NCBI RefSeq assembly: GCF_014764705.1
Contig: NZ_JACXXG010000002.1
Coordinates: 248,001-312,000, forward strand
DNA from: Stutzerimonas kunmingensis
GTDB lineage: Bacteria; Pseudomonadota; Gammaproteobacteria; Pseudomonadales; Pseudomonadaceae
Length of the DNA: 64,000 bases
Reading direction: 5' to 3'
Under the pieces are notes generated by a model. The model made no database searches and was not told the origin of the DNA. It saw nothing but the letters and a program-made list of their open reading frames with translations. Made by a program: the position numbers and the translations under genes. Shown in pieces: positions 1 to 10,106 of this stretch; the first letter of the stretch is position 1, and the number at the start of each line of letters is the position of its first letter.

Positions 1-1958
1 TGGCCGGGCTTCTGTGCCTCGGCGCGCAGCAGCGCCAGATGGCTGAACGGCGGCAGGCCGGCCGCGCGGCGCTCGGACAGGGCCTGCTCGGCGAAGGCGA
101 AATAACCCTGTTCGGTCAGCTGCACCAGCAGCGGATGGTCGGCCAGATGCGTCTGGATGATGACCTTGCCAGGCTCCTCTGCGCGCCCGGCGCGCCCGGC
201 GACCTGGACAATCAGTTGGGCCATGCGCTCGCTGGCGCGGAAGTCGGCTGAGAACAGCCCGCCGTCGGCATCGAGAATCGCCACCAGCGTGACGCGCGGA
301 AAATGGTGACCCTTGGCGAGCATCTGCGTGCCGACCAGCAGGCAGGGTTCGCCGCGGTTGATGGTGCCGATCATCTGCTCCATCGCGCCCTTGCGCGAGG
401 TGCTGTCGCGGTCGATACGCAGCACCGGATGGTCGGGAAAGAGGATGCCCAGGCGCTCCTCGGCGCGTTCCGTTCCGGCGCCAACCGGGCGCAGATCCAC
501 CTTGCCGCAGTCCGGACAGTTGCGCGGCGGTCGCTCAACGTGCCCGCAGTGGTGGCAGCGTAGTTCGTTGTGACGTTGATGCAGGGTCATCCGCGCGTCG
601 CAGCGCGGACACTGGCTGAGCCAGCCGCAGTCATGGCAGAGCAGGGTGGGGGCGAAGCCACGTCGGTTGAGGTAGACCAAAACCTGCTGGCCGGCGCTGA
701 GGGTCTGGCCGATGGCCTGTTGCAGCGGGCCGGATATGCCGGCGTCCAGCGGGCGACTCTTGACATCCAGGCGCAGGAAGCGCGGCGACTGTGCATTGCC
801 GGCCCGTTGCGTCAGCTTGAGTAGCGCATAGCGGCCGCTGTGGGCGTTGTGAAGGCTTTCCAGCGAGGGCGTGGCCGAACCGAGCACAATCGGCAGGTTC
901 TCCTGGCGCGCGCGCAGCAGGGCCAGGTCGCGGGCGTGGTAGCGCAAGCCTTCCTGCTGTTTATAAGAGGCGTCGTGCTCCTCGTCGATGATGATCAGGC
1001 CGGGATTCTTCATCGGCGTGAACAGGGCCGAACGGGTACCGATGATGATATCCGCCTCGCCATCGCGGGCGGCGAGCCAGGCATCGAGTCGTTCACGATC
1101 GTTGACGTTTGAGTGCAGCAGCGCGATCCGGGCGTTGAAGCGCTGTTCGAAGCGGGCAAGCGTCTGTGGCCCCAGGTTGATCTCGGGAATCAGCACCAGC
1201 GCCTGCTTGCCGGCTTCCAGTACGCGATGAATCAGATGCAGGTAGACCTCTGTCTTGCCGCTGCCGGTCACCCCCGCCAGCAGGAACGCCTGAAATCCTC
1301 CGAGGCCCGCGCTCACCGCCTCGAAGGCTGCGCGTTGCTGTGTATTCAAGGTGAGTTCGGCCTGTAACAGCCAGCCGCCACTGTGCCCGCGCGTCGGCCT
1401 GCTGCGGCGGGATTCGATACGCACCAGGCCCTTTTCCAGCAGCAGGTCGAGGCTGTCCTTGTTCAGCTGCAGTTTGCTGAGCAGCGCATGTGGCAAGCCG
1501 TGTGCGTGCTGGGCGATGGCCTTCAGCGCTTCGCGCTGCCTGGGAGCACGAACCAATCGCGGATCGTCAGGGCTCGCGCCTTCGGCTACGTGCCAGTAGC
1601 GCTCTTGTCGCGCTTCAGCGGGTTCGCCCTGACGCAGCAGTACCGGCAGTGCCCAGCTGAGGGTGTCGCCAAGGCTGTGCTGATAATACTGCGCGGTCCA
1701 CAGGCAAAGCTTGAATAGCGGGGCGGGCAGGGGTGGTTTGCTATCCAGCAGTTCCAGAGCCGGCTTGAGCTTTTCCGCCGGCACTTCGCTGTGGTCGCTC
1801 AGCTCGACCAGAATGCCGACCACTTCGCGTCGACCGAAGGGCACGCGCAGGCGTACGCCTGGTTGAAGAGCGGCGGGTGACACGCCAGCCGGCGGCAGGT
1901 AATCGAACAGGCGACGCAGGGGTGAGGGCAGCGCCAGGCGGAGGATGCTGGAAGACAC
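1..1958 (-). CDS. priA: Primosomal protein N' (replication restart helicase PriA), partial
   Basis: PriA is a 3'-5' superfamily 2 helicase that recognises stalled forks and reloads the replicative helicase. The frame read from the complement gives about 652 residues and runs off the left edge, so the C-terminus (family length roughly 740) is missing. Visible motifs are the Walker A GVTGSGKTEVYL, the DEAH-type box IIDEEHDASYKQ, and a cysteine-rich zinc region starting CHDCGWLSQCPRCDARM and continuing CHHCGHVE and CPDCGK, which is diagnostic of PriA. The start is GTG at 1958, preceded by AAGGA seven bases upstream; no ATG lies in frame nearby. It diverges from rpmE, sharing the 1959-2150 intergenic region. 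Identity is secure; only completeness is limited by the window. Confidence 0.95.
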   Translation of the reverse strand, partial: MSSSILRLALPSPLRRLFDYLPPAGVSPAALQPGVRLRVPFGRREVVGILVELSDHSEVPAEKLKPALELLDSKPPLPAPLFKLCLWTAQYYQHSLGDTLSWALPVLLRQGEPAEARQERYWHVAEGASPDDPRLVRAPRQREALKAIAQHAHGLPHALLSKLQLNKDSLDLLLEKGLVRIESRRSRPTRGHSGGWLLQAELTLNTQQRAAFEAVSAGLGGFQAFLLAGVTGSGKTEVYLHLIHRVLEAGKQALVLIPEINLGPQTLARFEQRFNARIALLHSNVNDRERLDAWLAARDGEADIIIGTRSALFTPMKNPGLIIIDEEHDASYKQQEGLRYHARDLALLRARQENLPIVLGSATPSLESLHNAHSGRYALLKLTQRAGNAQSPRFLRLDVKSRPLDAGISGPLQQAIGQTLSAGQQVLVYLNRRGFAPTLLCHDCGWLSQCPRCDARMTLHQRHNELRCHHCGHVERPPRNCPDCGKVDLRPVGAGTERAEERLGILFPDHPVLRIDRDSTSRKGAMEQMIGTINRGEPCLLVGTQMLAKGHHFPRVTLVAILDADGGLFSADFRASERMAQLIVQVAGRAGRAEEPGKVIIQTHLADHPLLVQLTEQGYFAFAEQALSERRAAGLPPFSHLALLRAEAQKPG

Positions 1959-2054
1959 TCGATGATCCTTGGTGATGTGCGGCGATGGTAAACGATGACG
2001 CGATTCGGCGTCGTCGCGAGCGCGCCAGCGGCTCAGCGCGTCTGTCGCCCGCGC

Positions 2055-2082
2055 TTGCATCACCCTAGCGCTCTGGTATGAT
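2055..2082 (+). promoter_or_regulatory. Candidate sigma-70 promoter for rpmE
   Basis: TTGCAT (2055-2060) and TATGAT (2077-2082) are separated by 16 bases and lie about 70 bases before the rpmE start. Both hexamers match the consensus at most positions. There is no experimental support, so this is inference from sequence. Confidence 0.5.
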
Positions 2083-2150
2083 TCGCGCCCTACTTCGTGC
2101 GGTACTCGACATAGGGTCGGGTGGCGGCACACAATCCTAGAGGATTCACC

Positions 2151-2363
2151 ATGAAAGCCGATATCCATCCTAATTACGTCGAAATCGAGGCCACCTGCAG
2201 CTGTGGCAACGTCATCAAGACCCGCTCCACGCTGGGCAAGAACCTGAGCCTCGACGTGTGCTCCGAGTGCCACCCGTTCTACACCGGCAAGCAGAAGGTG
2301 CTGGATACCGGCGGCCGTATCGATCGCTTCAAGCAGCGTTTCGGTGTGTTCGGCGCCAAGTAA
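2151..2363 (+). CDS. rpmE: 50S ribosomal protein L31
   Basis: A 70-residue zinc-binding type L31 that sits in the large subunit central protuberance and bridges to the small subunit. The sequence begins [19 protein letters not shown] and carries the cysteine pattern CSC...C..C (with [12 protein letters not shown]), marking the zinc-containing C+ paralogue rather than the zinc-free YkgM type. An upstream in-frame codon at 2121 would add ten residues, but the RBS AGAGG just before 2151 and family length favour 2151. It is monocistronic, with its own promoter upstream and an intrinsic hairpin downstream that lies inside the next reading frame. Confidence 0.97.
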   Translation: MKADIHPNYVEIEATCSCGNVIKTRSTLGKNLSLDVCSECHPFYTGKQKVLDTGGRIDRFKQRFGVFGAK

Positions 2364-2383
2364 GCTGGCGTACCGGGAATCCA

Positions 2384-3178
2384 ATGGGGTTTTCCGAGCA
2401 CATGAAAAAGGCGTCCCTGGTGGGCGCCTTTTTCGTTTCCGTCTTCTGGCAAATTCAAGCGCTTGCCTTCTGCCCGTCGCCGGGGCGCTTGTCGACGCTG
2501 GAAGTGGCCCAAGTCGTTGACGGCGATACGCTGCGTCTGGTCGATGGTCGCAGCGTGCGGCTGATCGGCATCAACACGCCGGAGCTGGGGCGTGACGGGC
2601 GCAAGGCCGAGCCTTTCGCGCTGGCCGCACGGCGCCGACTGCAGGCATTGGTGCAGGCCAGTGACGGGCGGGTCGGTCTGGTCCTGGGCCAGGAGCGGCA
2701 GGATCGCTATGGGCGCACGCTGGCCCATGCTTATGACGCGCAGGGACGTAATCTCGAAGCCGTGCTGCTTGCCGATGGCCTTGGCTTCATGGTCGCGGTG
2801 GCGCCGAATACACAGCTGGTGGCCTGTCAGCAGCGGGCCGAGCAGCAGGCGCGGCAAAACGGTCTGGGTGTATGGCGCGAGCTGAAGCCCGGCTCGCCGC
2901 AATCGTTGAAGCGTGGTGGCTTCGCGCTGCTCGAAGGCAGGGTCGAGCGGGTCGAGCGCAATCGCGGCGGCTATTGGCTGGAAATGGATGGTCCGCTGGT
3001 GGTGAACATACCGCCGCAGGCGCTTGACGCATTCGATGTCCGGACAATGACGGTGCTTGCCGGGAAGCGACTCGAGCTGAGGGGCTGGGTAGTCGACCGC
3101 CGCGGACGGGTGGGGGCCGGGCAGGCCCGCTGGATGCTGCGCGTCACCCATCCGGCGATGCTGGGGTTGTCGCGCTGA
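2384..3178 (+). CDS. Secreted staphylococcal-nuclease-like (SNase/thermonuclease family) protein
   Basis: A 264-residue protein with an N-terminal hydrophobic signal segment (KKASLVGAFFVSVFW, cleavage likely near ALAF) followed by an SNase fold. The catalytic pattern is seen as VVDGDTLRLVDG (Asp pair), VRLIGINTPELG (Arg) and QDRYGRTLAHAY (Arg). It probably hydrolyses nucleic acid, or acts as an SNase-fold binding domain, outside the cytoplasm. The C-terminal ~90 residues have no motif I recognise. The start is 2384, with CGGGAA just upstream; 2402 (MKKASLV) is a real alternative. The first codons coincide with the rpmE terminator hairpin, so translation from readthrough transcripts may be reduced. 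Confidence 0.85.
   Translation: MGFSEHMKKASLVGAFFVSVFWQIQALAFCPSPGRLSTLEVAQVVDGDTLRLVDGRSVRLIGINTPELGRDGRKAEPFALAARRRLQALVQASDGRVGLVLGQERQDRYGRTLAHAYDAQGRNLEAVLLADGLGFMVAVAPNTQLVACQQRAEQQARQNGLGVWRELKPGSPQSLKRGGFALLEGRVERVERNRGGYWLEMDGPLVVNIPPQALDAFDVRTMTVLAGKRLELRGWVVDRRGRVGAGQARWMLRVTHPAMLGLSR
2405..2433 (+). terminator. Intrinsic terminator of rpmE, embedded in the nuclease signal-peptide codons
   Basis: A perfect 9-bp stem, AAAAAGGCG (2405-2413) with CGCCTTTTT (2425-2433), is extended by CCC/GGG inside, loop TGGT, and ends in a T run. It lies 40 bases after the rpmE stop but inside the downstream reading frame, where it encodes residues of the signal peptide. Confidence 0.8.
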
Positions 3179-3256
3179 TCGGCTGTTCGTAACGGCGCGT
3201 GAATCTACCCGGAAAGTCGTAGCGGCTTGGGCTTGACAGTCAGCCGGCCCGCTGGC

Positions 3257-3286
3257 TTGTGAGTGCGCTTGTTCTTGGCGTATGCT
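3257..3286 (+). promoter_or_regulatory. Weak candidate promoter for maeB
   Basis: TTGTGA (3257-3262) and TATGCT (3281-3286) are spaced by 18 bases, about 40 bases before maeB. A perfect TTGACA occurs at 3233-3238, but no -10 stands at the right distance from it. Tentative. Confidence 0.3.
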
Positions 3287-3327
3287 CGACCGCCTGTCTG
3301 TCCCAGTAAAATAAGCGGAAATGCCAC

Positions 3328-4596
3328 ATGACTGACCTGAAAACTGCCGCGCTCGAATACCATGCCCAGCCCCGTCCAGGGAAATTGAGCGTCGAGCTGA
3401 CCAAGCCCACCGCCACTGCTCGTGATCTTTCCCTGGCCTACAGCCCGGGTGTAGCTGAGCCTGTGCGCGAGATCGCTCGCGATGCGGAACTGGCTTACCG
3501 CTACACTGGCAAAGGCAACCTGGTGGCTGTTATCTCCGACGGCACCGCTATTCTCGGCTTGGGCAACCTTGGCCCGCTGGCTTCCAAGCCGGTGATGGAA
3601 GGCAAGGGCGTGCTGTTCAAGCGTTTCGCTGGCGTCGACGTATTCGACATCGAAGTCGATGCGGAAAGCCCGCAGGCCTTCATTGATACCGTCAAGCGCA
3701 TCTCGATCACCTTTGGTGGCATCAATCTGGAAGATATCAAGGCGCCGGAGTGCTTCGAGATCGAGCGGGCGCTGATCGAGCAGTGCGATATCCCGGTTTT
3801 CCATGACGACCAGCATGGCACCGCCATCGTGACGGCTGCCGGCATGCTCAATGCGCTGGAAATCGCCGGCAAGACTCTCGAGCAGGCCAAGATCGTCTGC
3901 CTCGGTGCTGGGGCTGCCGCAACCTCGTGCATGAAGCTGCTGGTCAGCATGGGTGCGAAAATCGAGAACATCTTCATGATCGATCGCAAGGGCGTCATCC
4001 ACGCCGGCCGTGACGATCTGAACCAGTACAAGGCTGTGTTCGCCCATGAGACCGACAAGCGCACTCTGGACGATGCGCTCGAAGGTGCCGACGTTTTCGT
4101 CGGCCTGTCAGGCGCCAACCTGCTGAGTCCGGAAGGTCTCAAGCGCATGGCGGCCAATCCGGTTGTCTTCGCCTGCTCCAATCCTGATCCGGAGATCAGC
4201 CCGGAGCTGGCGCATGCGACGCGTTCGGATGTCATCATGGCAACTGGTCGCTCGGACTACCCGAACCAGGTCAACAACGTATTGGGCTTCCCGTTCATCT
4301 TCCGTGGCGCGCTGGATGTTCGCGCCAAGCGCATTAACGAGGAGATGAAGATCGCGGCCGCCATTGCGCTGCGCGATCTCGCCAAGTTGCCAGTGCCGGC
4401 TGAAGTGGCTGCTGCGTACGGTGTGGATAGTCTGGAATTCGGCCGCGAGTACATCATTCCGAAGCCAATGGATCCGCGTCTGATCACGTTGGTGTCTGAT
4501 GCCGTGGCCAAGGCAGCCATCGAAAGTGGCGTGGCGACATTGCCTTACCCGTCGCATTATCCGCTGCAGTCGGTTAACGACGTTTTCAACGGCTGA
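3328..4596 (+). CDS. maeB: Malic enzyme (malate dehydrogenase, oxaloacetate-decarboxylating)
   Basis: A 422-residue enzyme that oxidatively decarboxylates malate to pyruvate, feeding NAD(P)H and C3 units to biosynthesis. Family blocks are clear: [13 protein letters not shown] near the N-terminus, [16 protein letters not shown] (metal and substrate site), and the dinucleotide fold [11 protein letters not shown]. It is the short form: it stops after the malic domain and lacks the phosphotransacetylase-like C-terminal domain found in long MaeB proteins of about 760 residues. NADP versus NAD use cannot be decided by eye. It is monocistronic, convergent with mrcA, and ended by a bidirectional terminator. 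Confidence 0.93.
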   Translation: MTDLKTAALEYHAQPRPGKLSVELTKPTATARDLSLAYSPGVAEPVREIARDAELAYRYTGKGNLVAVISDGTAILGLGNLGPLASKPVMEGKGVLFKRFAGVDVFDIEVDAESPQAFIDTVKRISITFGGINLEDIKAPECFEIERALIEQCDIPVFHDDQHGTAIVTAAGMLNALEIAGKTLEQAKIVCLGAGAAATSCMKLLVSMGAKIENIFMIDRKGVIHAGRDDLNQYKAVFAHETDKRTLDDALEGADVFVGLSGANLLSPEGLKRMAANPVVFACSNPDPEISPELAHATRSDVIMATGRSDYPNQVNNVLGFPFIFRGALDVRAKRINEEMKIAAAIALRDLAKLPVPAEVAAAYGVDSLEFGREYIIPKPMDPRLITLVSDAVAKAAIESGVATLPYPSHYPLQSVNDVFNG

Positions 4597-4611
4597 CCGC
4601 GCTGAAAAAAC

Positions 4612-4636
4612 AAACCCCGCCAAGGCGGGGTTTTTT
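4612..4636. terminator. Bidirectional intrinsic terminator between maeB and mrcA
   Basis: AAACCCCGCC (4612-4621) pairs with GGCGGGGTTT (4624-4633), followed by T6 on the plus strand and preceded by an A run, so it can serve both convergent genes. Confidence 0.9.
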
Positions 4637-4659
4637 GTTGGCTGGCGAAAATCGGTCGA

Positions 4660-7092
4660 TCAGAACAGATCCAGCGGGGCGGCTTCATCGGCCGGAAGAG
4701 GGCTTCCAGGTGCCTGGGTTCCAGAGTCGAATTCACCCATGGGGGGCGGCGAATCCTCGCTCTTGAAGACCTCGAAATAGGCGTCAGGCGTGCTGGGTGT
4801 GGCAGAGCGACCGCTGACCGGATCGATGCGCAGCTTGAGCAGTCCGTCCGGCTCCGCTGGCGGGTGTTCGGGCATGTCCTTTAGCACTGCGCTCATGTAG
4901 CTCATCCAGATCGGCAGGGCGACCGTGCCGCCATACTCGTTGCGCCCCAGGCTTTGTGGCTGGTCGAAGCCCGCCCATACCGTGGTTACGATGTCGGCGT
5001 TATAGCCGGAGAACCAGCTGTCGATGGAGTCGTTGGTGGTGCCGGTTTTGCCTGCGATGTCACCGCGACCCATGGCCAGCGCACGTCGCCCTGTGCCGCG
5101 CTTGATAACGTCCTGCAGCATGCTGGTCATGATGTAGGCGGTACGTTCATCGAGTACCTGCTCGGCAAGGCGTGGTTCGGCGTCGAGTGCCTCGCCGTCA
5201 TTCAGGGCTCTAGTGTCAGGCGCTGCGTAAGCCTCGGCCTCTGTTTCCTTGGTCTCGGTATTCCGTGATGGCACGCGTGCCGGGTTGGCCTCGAAGAGCA
5301 GCTTGCCTTCACGGTCTTCTATGCGCTGGATCAGGTATGGCTCGATCTTGTACCCGCCGTTTGCAAAGGTCGTCCAGCCGGTGGCGATCTCCATAGGTGT
5401 AAGCGTCGCGGTACCCAATGCCAGAGATAGGTTGCGCGGCAGGTCCTGCGGATTGAAACCGAAGCGGCTGATGTAATCGACCGTGTGGTCGATGCCCATT
5501 GTCTGCAGCAGACGAATCGAAACCAGATTCCTCGATTTGTACAGCGCCTCGCGCATGCGGATCGGCCCGAGGAACGTATTGTTGTCGTTCTTCGGGCGCC
5601 AGATGCGGTCCATGCCCTGTTCGACAAAGACGATGGGGGAATCGTTGACCAGGCTCGCGGCGGTGTAGCCCGCGTCCAGCGCTGCGCTGTAAATGAACGG
5701 TTTGAAGCTCGACCCGGGTTGGCGCTTGGCCTGGATGGCGCGGTTGTAGTTGCTCTGGCCAAACGAGAAACCGCCTGCGAGCGCTTCGATCGAACCATCC
5801 TGGGGGTCGAGTGAAACCAGTGCCGCCTGCGCCTGCGGCACCTGGCTGAATACGGCTGTTTCATCGTCCTGCCAGCGAATGCGGACCACGTCGCCTAGCT
5901 TGACCACGTCGGCTGGGCGCTGCGGCCTTGGCCCCATGCTGTTGATGCCGAGGTAGGGACGGGCCCACTTCATGCTGTCCCAAGCGACTGCGTGCTCGTT
6001 TCCGTCGCGCGTCAGCACCAGAATCCCGCTGGTCTCTACCTGCGTGACGACGGCCGGCTGCAGCCCGGAAAGGCTTCGGTACTTGGCCAGCTCGCTGGGC
6101 CAGCTATCGCGCGGCAGTTCTGCGAGGCGCGCTTCCGGTCCGCGGTAGCCGTGCCGCTGGTCGTATTCAATCAGTCCGTTGTCGAGTGCGAGGTTGGCAG
6201 CAAGCTGCCGCTCGCTGGACACCGTGGTCTTTACCCGGAAGCCATCCGTGTAGGCAGCGCTGCCGAAGCGGCCCACCATCTCGGCGCGCGCCATCTCCGC
6301 GATGTAGGCGGCATCCAGCTCGGGGGCTGCGCCGTGGTACCGAGCGGTCTCAGGTTCGGCGAGTGCTTGCCGATAGCTAGTTTCATCCAGTGAGCCAAGT
6401 CTGTGCATGCGGCCCAGGATCCAGTCGCGTCGTTCTTTGCTGCGGGTCGGATTAACCAATGGGTTGAATGCAGAAGGTGCCTTCGGCAGGCCGGCGATCA
6501 TCGCCAGCTGTGCGACGCTAAGCTCCGAAATGGGCTTGCCGTAATACACCTGAGAAGCCGCCTCGATTCCATAGGCACGATTGCCAAGGTAGATCTTGTT
6601 GACGTACAGCTCGAGGATTTCGTTCTTGCTGAGCTCGCGCTCTATCTGCAATGCCAGCAGTATCTCGTTGATCTTGCGCGAGAAACTCCGCTCACTGGTA
6701 AGGAAGTAATTCTTCGCCACCTGCATGGTAATGGTGCTGCCGCCGGTCTGAATCTGCCCACTTTTCAATAATTGCGTGGCAGCGCGCATCAGGCCGGTTA
6801 TGTCGACGCCATAATGATTAGCGAAATTGTCGTCCTCGGCAGCCAGCAGTGCGTGGATGAATTCCTCAGGGATGTCCTCGAAGTGGATCGGTGAGCGTCG
6901 CATTTCCCCGAACTCGGCGATCAGCTTGTCATCCGCGCTATAAACCCGCAGCGGAATTTGAAGCTGTATGCTCCGCAGGGAATCGACGGAGGGGAGGTTG
7001 GGGCTGAGGTAGAGAAATGCGCCGCTGATGCTCAGCAAGAGTGCGCAAAAGACTGCGAAGCACGACCAGAGAAAAAATTTCAAAAAACGCAT
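4660..7092 (-). CDS. mrcA: Penicillin-binding protein 1A (bifunctional transglycosylase/transpeptidase)
   Basis: An 810-residue class A PBP (ponA in Pseudomonas usage) that polymerises and crosslinks peptidoglycan in the periplasm, anchored by one N-terminal transmembrane helix (FLKFFLWSCFAVFCALLLSI). The GT51 domain shows EDDNFANHYGVD and GGSTITMQVAKNYFL. An OB-like insert precedes the transpeptidase domain, whose active-site blocks are QPGSSFKPF (SxxK), SRN and KTGTTND. The ATG at 7092 opens directly into the anchor. It is divergent from the pilM operon, the same arrangement as in P. aeruginosa. Confidence 0.96.
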   Translation of the reverse strand: MRFLKFFLWSCFAVFCALLLSISGAFLYLSPNLPSVDSLRSIQLQIPLRVYSADDKLIAEFGEMRRSPIHFEDIPEEFIHALLAAEDDNFANHYGVDITGLMRAATQLLKSGQIQTGGSTITMQVAKNYFLTSERSFSRKINEILLALQIERELSKNEILELYVNKIYLGNRAYGIEAASQVYYGKPISELSVAQLAMIAGLPKAPSAFNPLVNPTRSKERRDWILGRMHRLGSLDETSYRQALAEPETARYHGAAPELDAAYIAEMARAEMVGRFGSAAYTDGFRVKTTVSSERQLAANLALDNGLIEYDQRHGYRGPEARLAELPRDSWPSELAKYRSLSGLQPAVVTQVETSGILVLTRDGNEHAVAWDSMKWARPYLGINSMGPRPQRPADVVKLGDVVRIRWQDDETAVFSQVPQAQAALVSLDPQDGSIEALAGGFSFGQSNYNRAIQAKRQPGSSFKPFIYSAALDAGYTAASLVNDSPIVFVEQGMDRIWRPKNDNNTFLGPIRMREALYKSRNLVSIRLLQTMGIDHTVDYISRFGFNPQDLPRNLSLALGTATLTPMEIATGWTTFANGGYKIEPYLIQRIEDREGKLLFEANPARVPSRNTETKETEAEAYAAPDTRALNDGEALDAEPRLAEQVLDERTAYIMTSMLQDVIKRGTGRRALAMGRGDIAGKTGTTNDSIDSWFSGYNADIVTTVWAGFDQPQSLGRNEYGGTVALPIWMSYMSAVLKDMPEHPPAEPDGLLKLRIDPVSGRSATPSTPDAYFEVFKSEDSPPPMGEFDSGTQAPGSPLPADEAAPLDLF

Positions 7093-7160
7093 CAGGGTTC
7101 TTGGAATCCAGGATTTGGGGGAGGAAGACTGCGGCGATGCTGAAAGGGAAAACCGTTCAC

Positions 7161-7166
7161 ATTATA
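7161..7166 (-). promoter_or_regulatory. Candidate -10 element for mrcA
   Basis: The complement reads a perfect TATAAT at 7166-7161, about 70 bases upstream of the mrcA start. No convincing -35 stands 16-18 bases before it, so only the -10 is reported. Confidence 0.3.
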
Positions 7167-7245
7167 TGCGGTTTTTTTGCCGGGTAGCCATTTGCGCTTC
7201 TGTCAAGGCTGTTATCTAATGTGGATAAACATAATTAATCCGTAA

Positions 7246-8336
<1,091 letters not shown>

Positions 8337-8337
<1 letters not shown>

Positions 8338-8909
8338 TGGCGCAAATCAACTTACTTCCGTGGCGTGAACAGCTGCGTGAAGAACGAAAGCAGCGTTTCC
8401 TAGCGTCTCTGGTCGGTGTGCTGGTCATAGCGGCTGGTCTGGTCTTTCTTGGAGATCGTTATTTCCAAGCTGCGATTGAGCAGCAGAGTGCGCGCAACGA
8501 GTTTGTCAAAAAGGAAATTGCGGTTCTTGATGCTCGTATTAAAGAAATCAAGGAATTAAAAGAGCGCCGTCAGCAACTACTGGAGCGAATGAAAATCATC
8601 CAGGACTTGCAAGGTAATCGACCTATTATCGGGCGAGTTTTTGATCAGCTTGTAAGAACTCTGCCGGATGGAGTGTATTTCACTTCGGTAAAAATGACCG
8701 GAAAGAACATTGCGATCATTGGTGCCGCCGAATCGAACAATCGTGTCTCCAACCTTATGCGCAATCTTGATGCCTCTGATTGGCTCGAGGCGCCGAATCT
8801 GAACGAGGTGAAAGCCGTCACCGCCGGTGCCGTGGATCAGGAAAATGTGTTCCAGCTGACGGTTCAGCAAACGCAGCCGGTTGCCGCTACGGAAGGAGCA
8901 AAGCCATGA
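8337..8909 (+). CDS. pilN: Type IV pilus assembly protein PilN
   Basis: A 190-residue bitopic inner-membrane protein. Its cytoplasmic N-terminus carries the conserved INLLPWRE motif that docks in PilM, followed by one transmembrane segment (FLASLVGVLVIAAGLVFLG) and a periplasmic coiled-coil/ferredoxin-like domain that dimerises with PilO. The start at 8337 is chosen because it sits at the TAATG junction with pilM and places the motif at residues 4-9. It overlaps pilO by ATGA, indicating translational coupling. Confidence 0.96.
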
Positions 8910-9529
8910 GTCTGGCTGAATCGTTAGATAGTTTTCGCAAGATAGACTTCGCTGATCTCGATCTTAATAACCTCGGTTCTTGGCCTGCGCCGGTCAAGTT
9001 CATTGCTGGCGTTATGCTTCTCGCAGCGGTGCTTGCTATAGGTTATTACTTTCATTTGCAGGATATGCAACTGCAATTGGAGCAGCAGCGCGCTCAGGAA
9101 GAAACCTTGAAGCAGCAGTTCTCGACCAAAGCCTTCCAGGCCGCCAATTTGGAAGCTTATAAAGCGCAAATGGCCGAGATGGAAACGTCGTTTGGTGCGT
9201 TATTGCGGCAACTGCCAAGCGATACCGAGGTCCCTGGGCTTCTGGAAGACATCACTCGAACGGGTCTCGGTAGTGGGCTGGAGTTCGAGGAAATCAAGTT
9301 GCAGCCAGAGGTGGCTCAGCAGTTTTATATCGAGTTGCCTATAAATATCAAGGTCGTTGGGGGGTATCACGATCTGGCAACTTTCGTGAGTGGTGTGGCA
9401 AGCCTTCCGCGTATCGTCACGCTACATGATTTCGAGATCAAGACTGAAAAGAACGAAGCTACATCAAAATTGCGGATGAACATCGTCGCTAAGACTTATC
9501 GTTATAACGACAAGGGGCTGCAGAAATGA
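8906..9529 (+). CDS. pilO: Type IV pilus assembly protein PilO
   Basis: A 208-residue PilN partner in the alignment subcomplex that connects the inner-membrane motor to the secretin. Visible: a short cytoplasmic N-terminus, one transmembrane helix (FIAGVMLLAAVLAIGYYF), a coiled coil rich in Gln/Glu (QLQLEQQRAQEETLKQQF) and a C-terminal ferredoxin-like domain. The ATG at 8906 overlaps the pilN stop; the stop overlaps the pilP start, both as ATGA. Confidence 0.96.
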   Translation: MSLAESLDSFRKIDFADLDLNNLGSWPAPVKFIAGVMLLAAVLAIGYYFHLQDMQLQLEQQRAQEETLKQQFSTKAFQAANLEAYKAQMAEMETSFGALLRQLPSDTEVPGLLEDITRTGLGSGLEFEEIKLQPEVAQQFYIELPINIKVVGGYHDLATFVSGVASLPRIVTLHDFEIKTEKNEATSKLRMNIVAKTYRYNDKGLQK

Positions 9530-10053
9530 ATCGCGCGAGACTTACTGCGTTGGGCTTAAGTCTGGTTGCGCTGACTGGCTGCGGCAGCAGCAACGACTTC
9601 GGCGATCTGCAGCAATATATGAATGAGGTCAGGGCGAAGCCGAAAGGGACAATTGAGCCGCTACCGGCATTCATTCCCTACGAAGCCTTTACCTATAGCG
9701 CTGCCGCCCTGCGACATCCGTTTCAGCCTCCCGTCAAGCTTGATTTAACCCAGCGGCAAAAGGGCTCAAAAGATATCCAGCCCGATGAGTCGCGAGTTAA
9801 GCAGTTTCTTGAGGGGTTCAATATCGAGAACTTCACGATGGTAGGCACGTTAGCCAATGGTGGGGGGCGGTACGCCTTGATCAAGGGCGGCGACGGGGTT
9901 CATCGCGTCAAGATTGGTGACTATTTGGGGCGCAACCATGGCCGTATCGTCGAGATCAGCGATGCGGGAGTGGATGTAGTGGAAATCGTACCTGATGGAG
10001 AGGGTGGGTGGCTCGAGCGCCCGCGCAGTCTGACCTTGAAAGAGCGCACCTAG
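9526..10053 (+). CDS. pilP: Type IV pilus lipoprotein PilP
   Basis: A 175-residue inner-membrane lipoprotein that joins PilNO to the periplasmic N-domains of PilQ. The signal peptide ends in the lipobox LTGCGSS (Cys at about residue 19). After an extended linker, the C-terminal beta-domain is seen as FTMVGTLANGGGRYALIKGGDGVHRVKIGDYLG in outline (split here only by eye). Coupled to pilO by ATGA overlap; pilQ follows 53 bases later. Confidence 0.95.
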   Translation: MNRARLTALGLSLVALTGCGSSNDFGDLQQYMNEVRAKPKGTIEPLPAFIPYEAFTYSAAALRHPFQPPVKLDLTQRQKGSKDIQPDESRVKQFLEGFNIENFTMVGTLANGGGRYALIKGGDGVHRVKIGDYLGRNHGRIVEISDAGVDVVEIVPDGEGGWLERPRSLTLKERT

Positions 10054-10106
10054 CGCGGGGCAAAAGCATGGAAAACCTTTACCGGTCTGCACAACGGAAG
10101 CAATTT

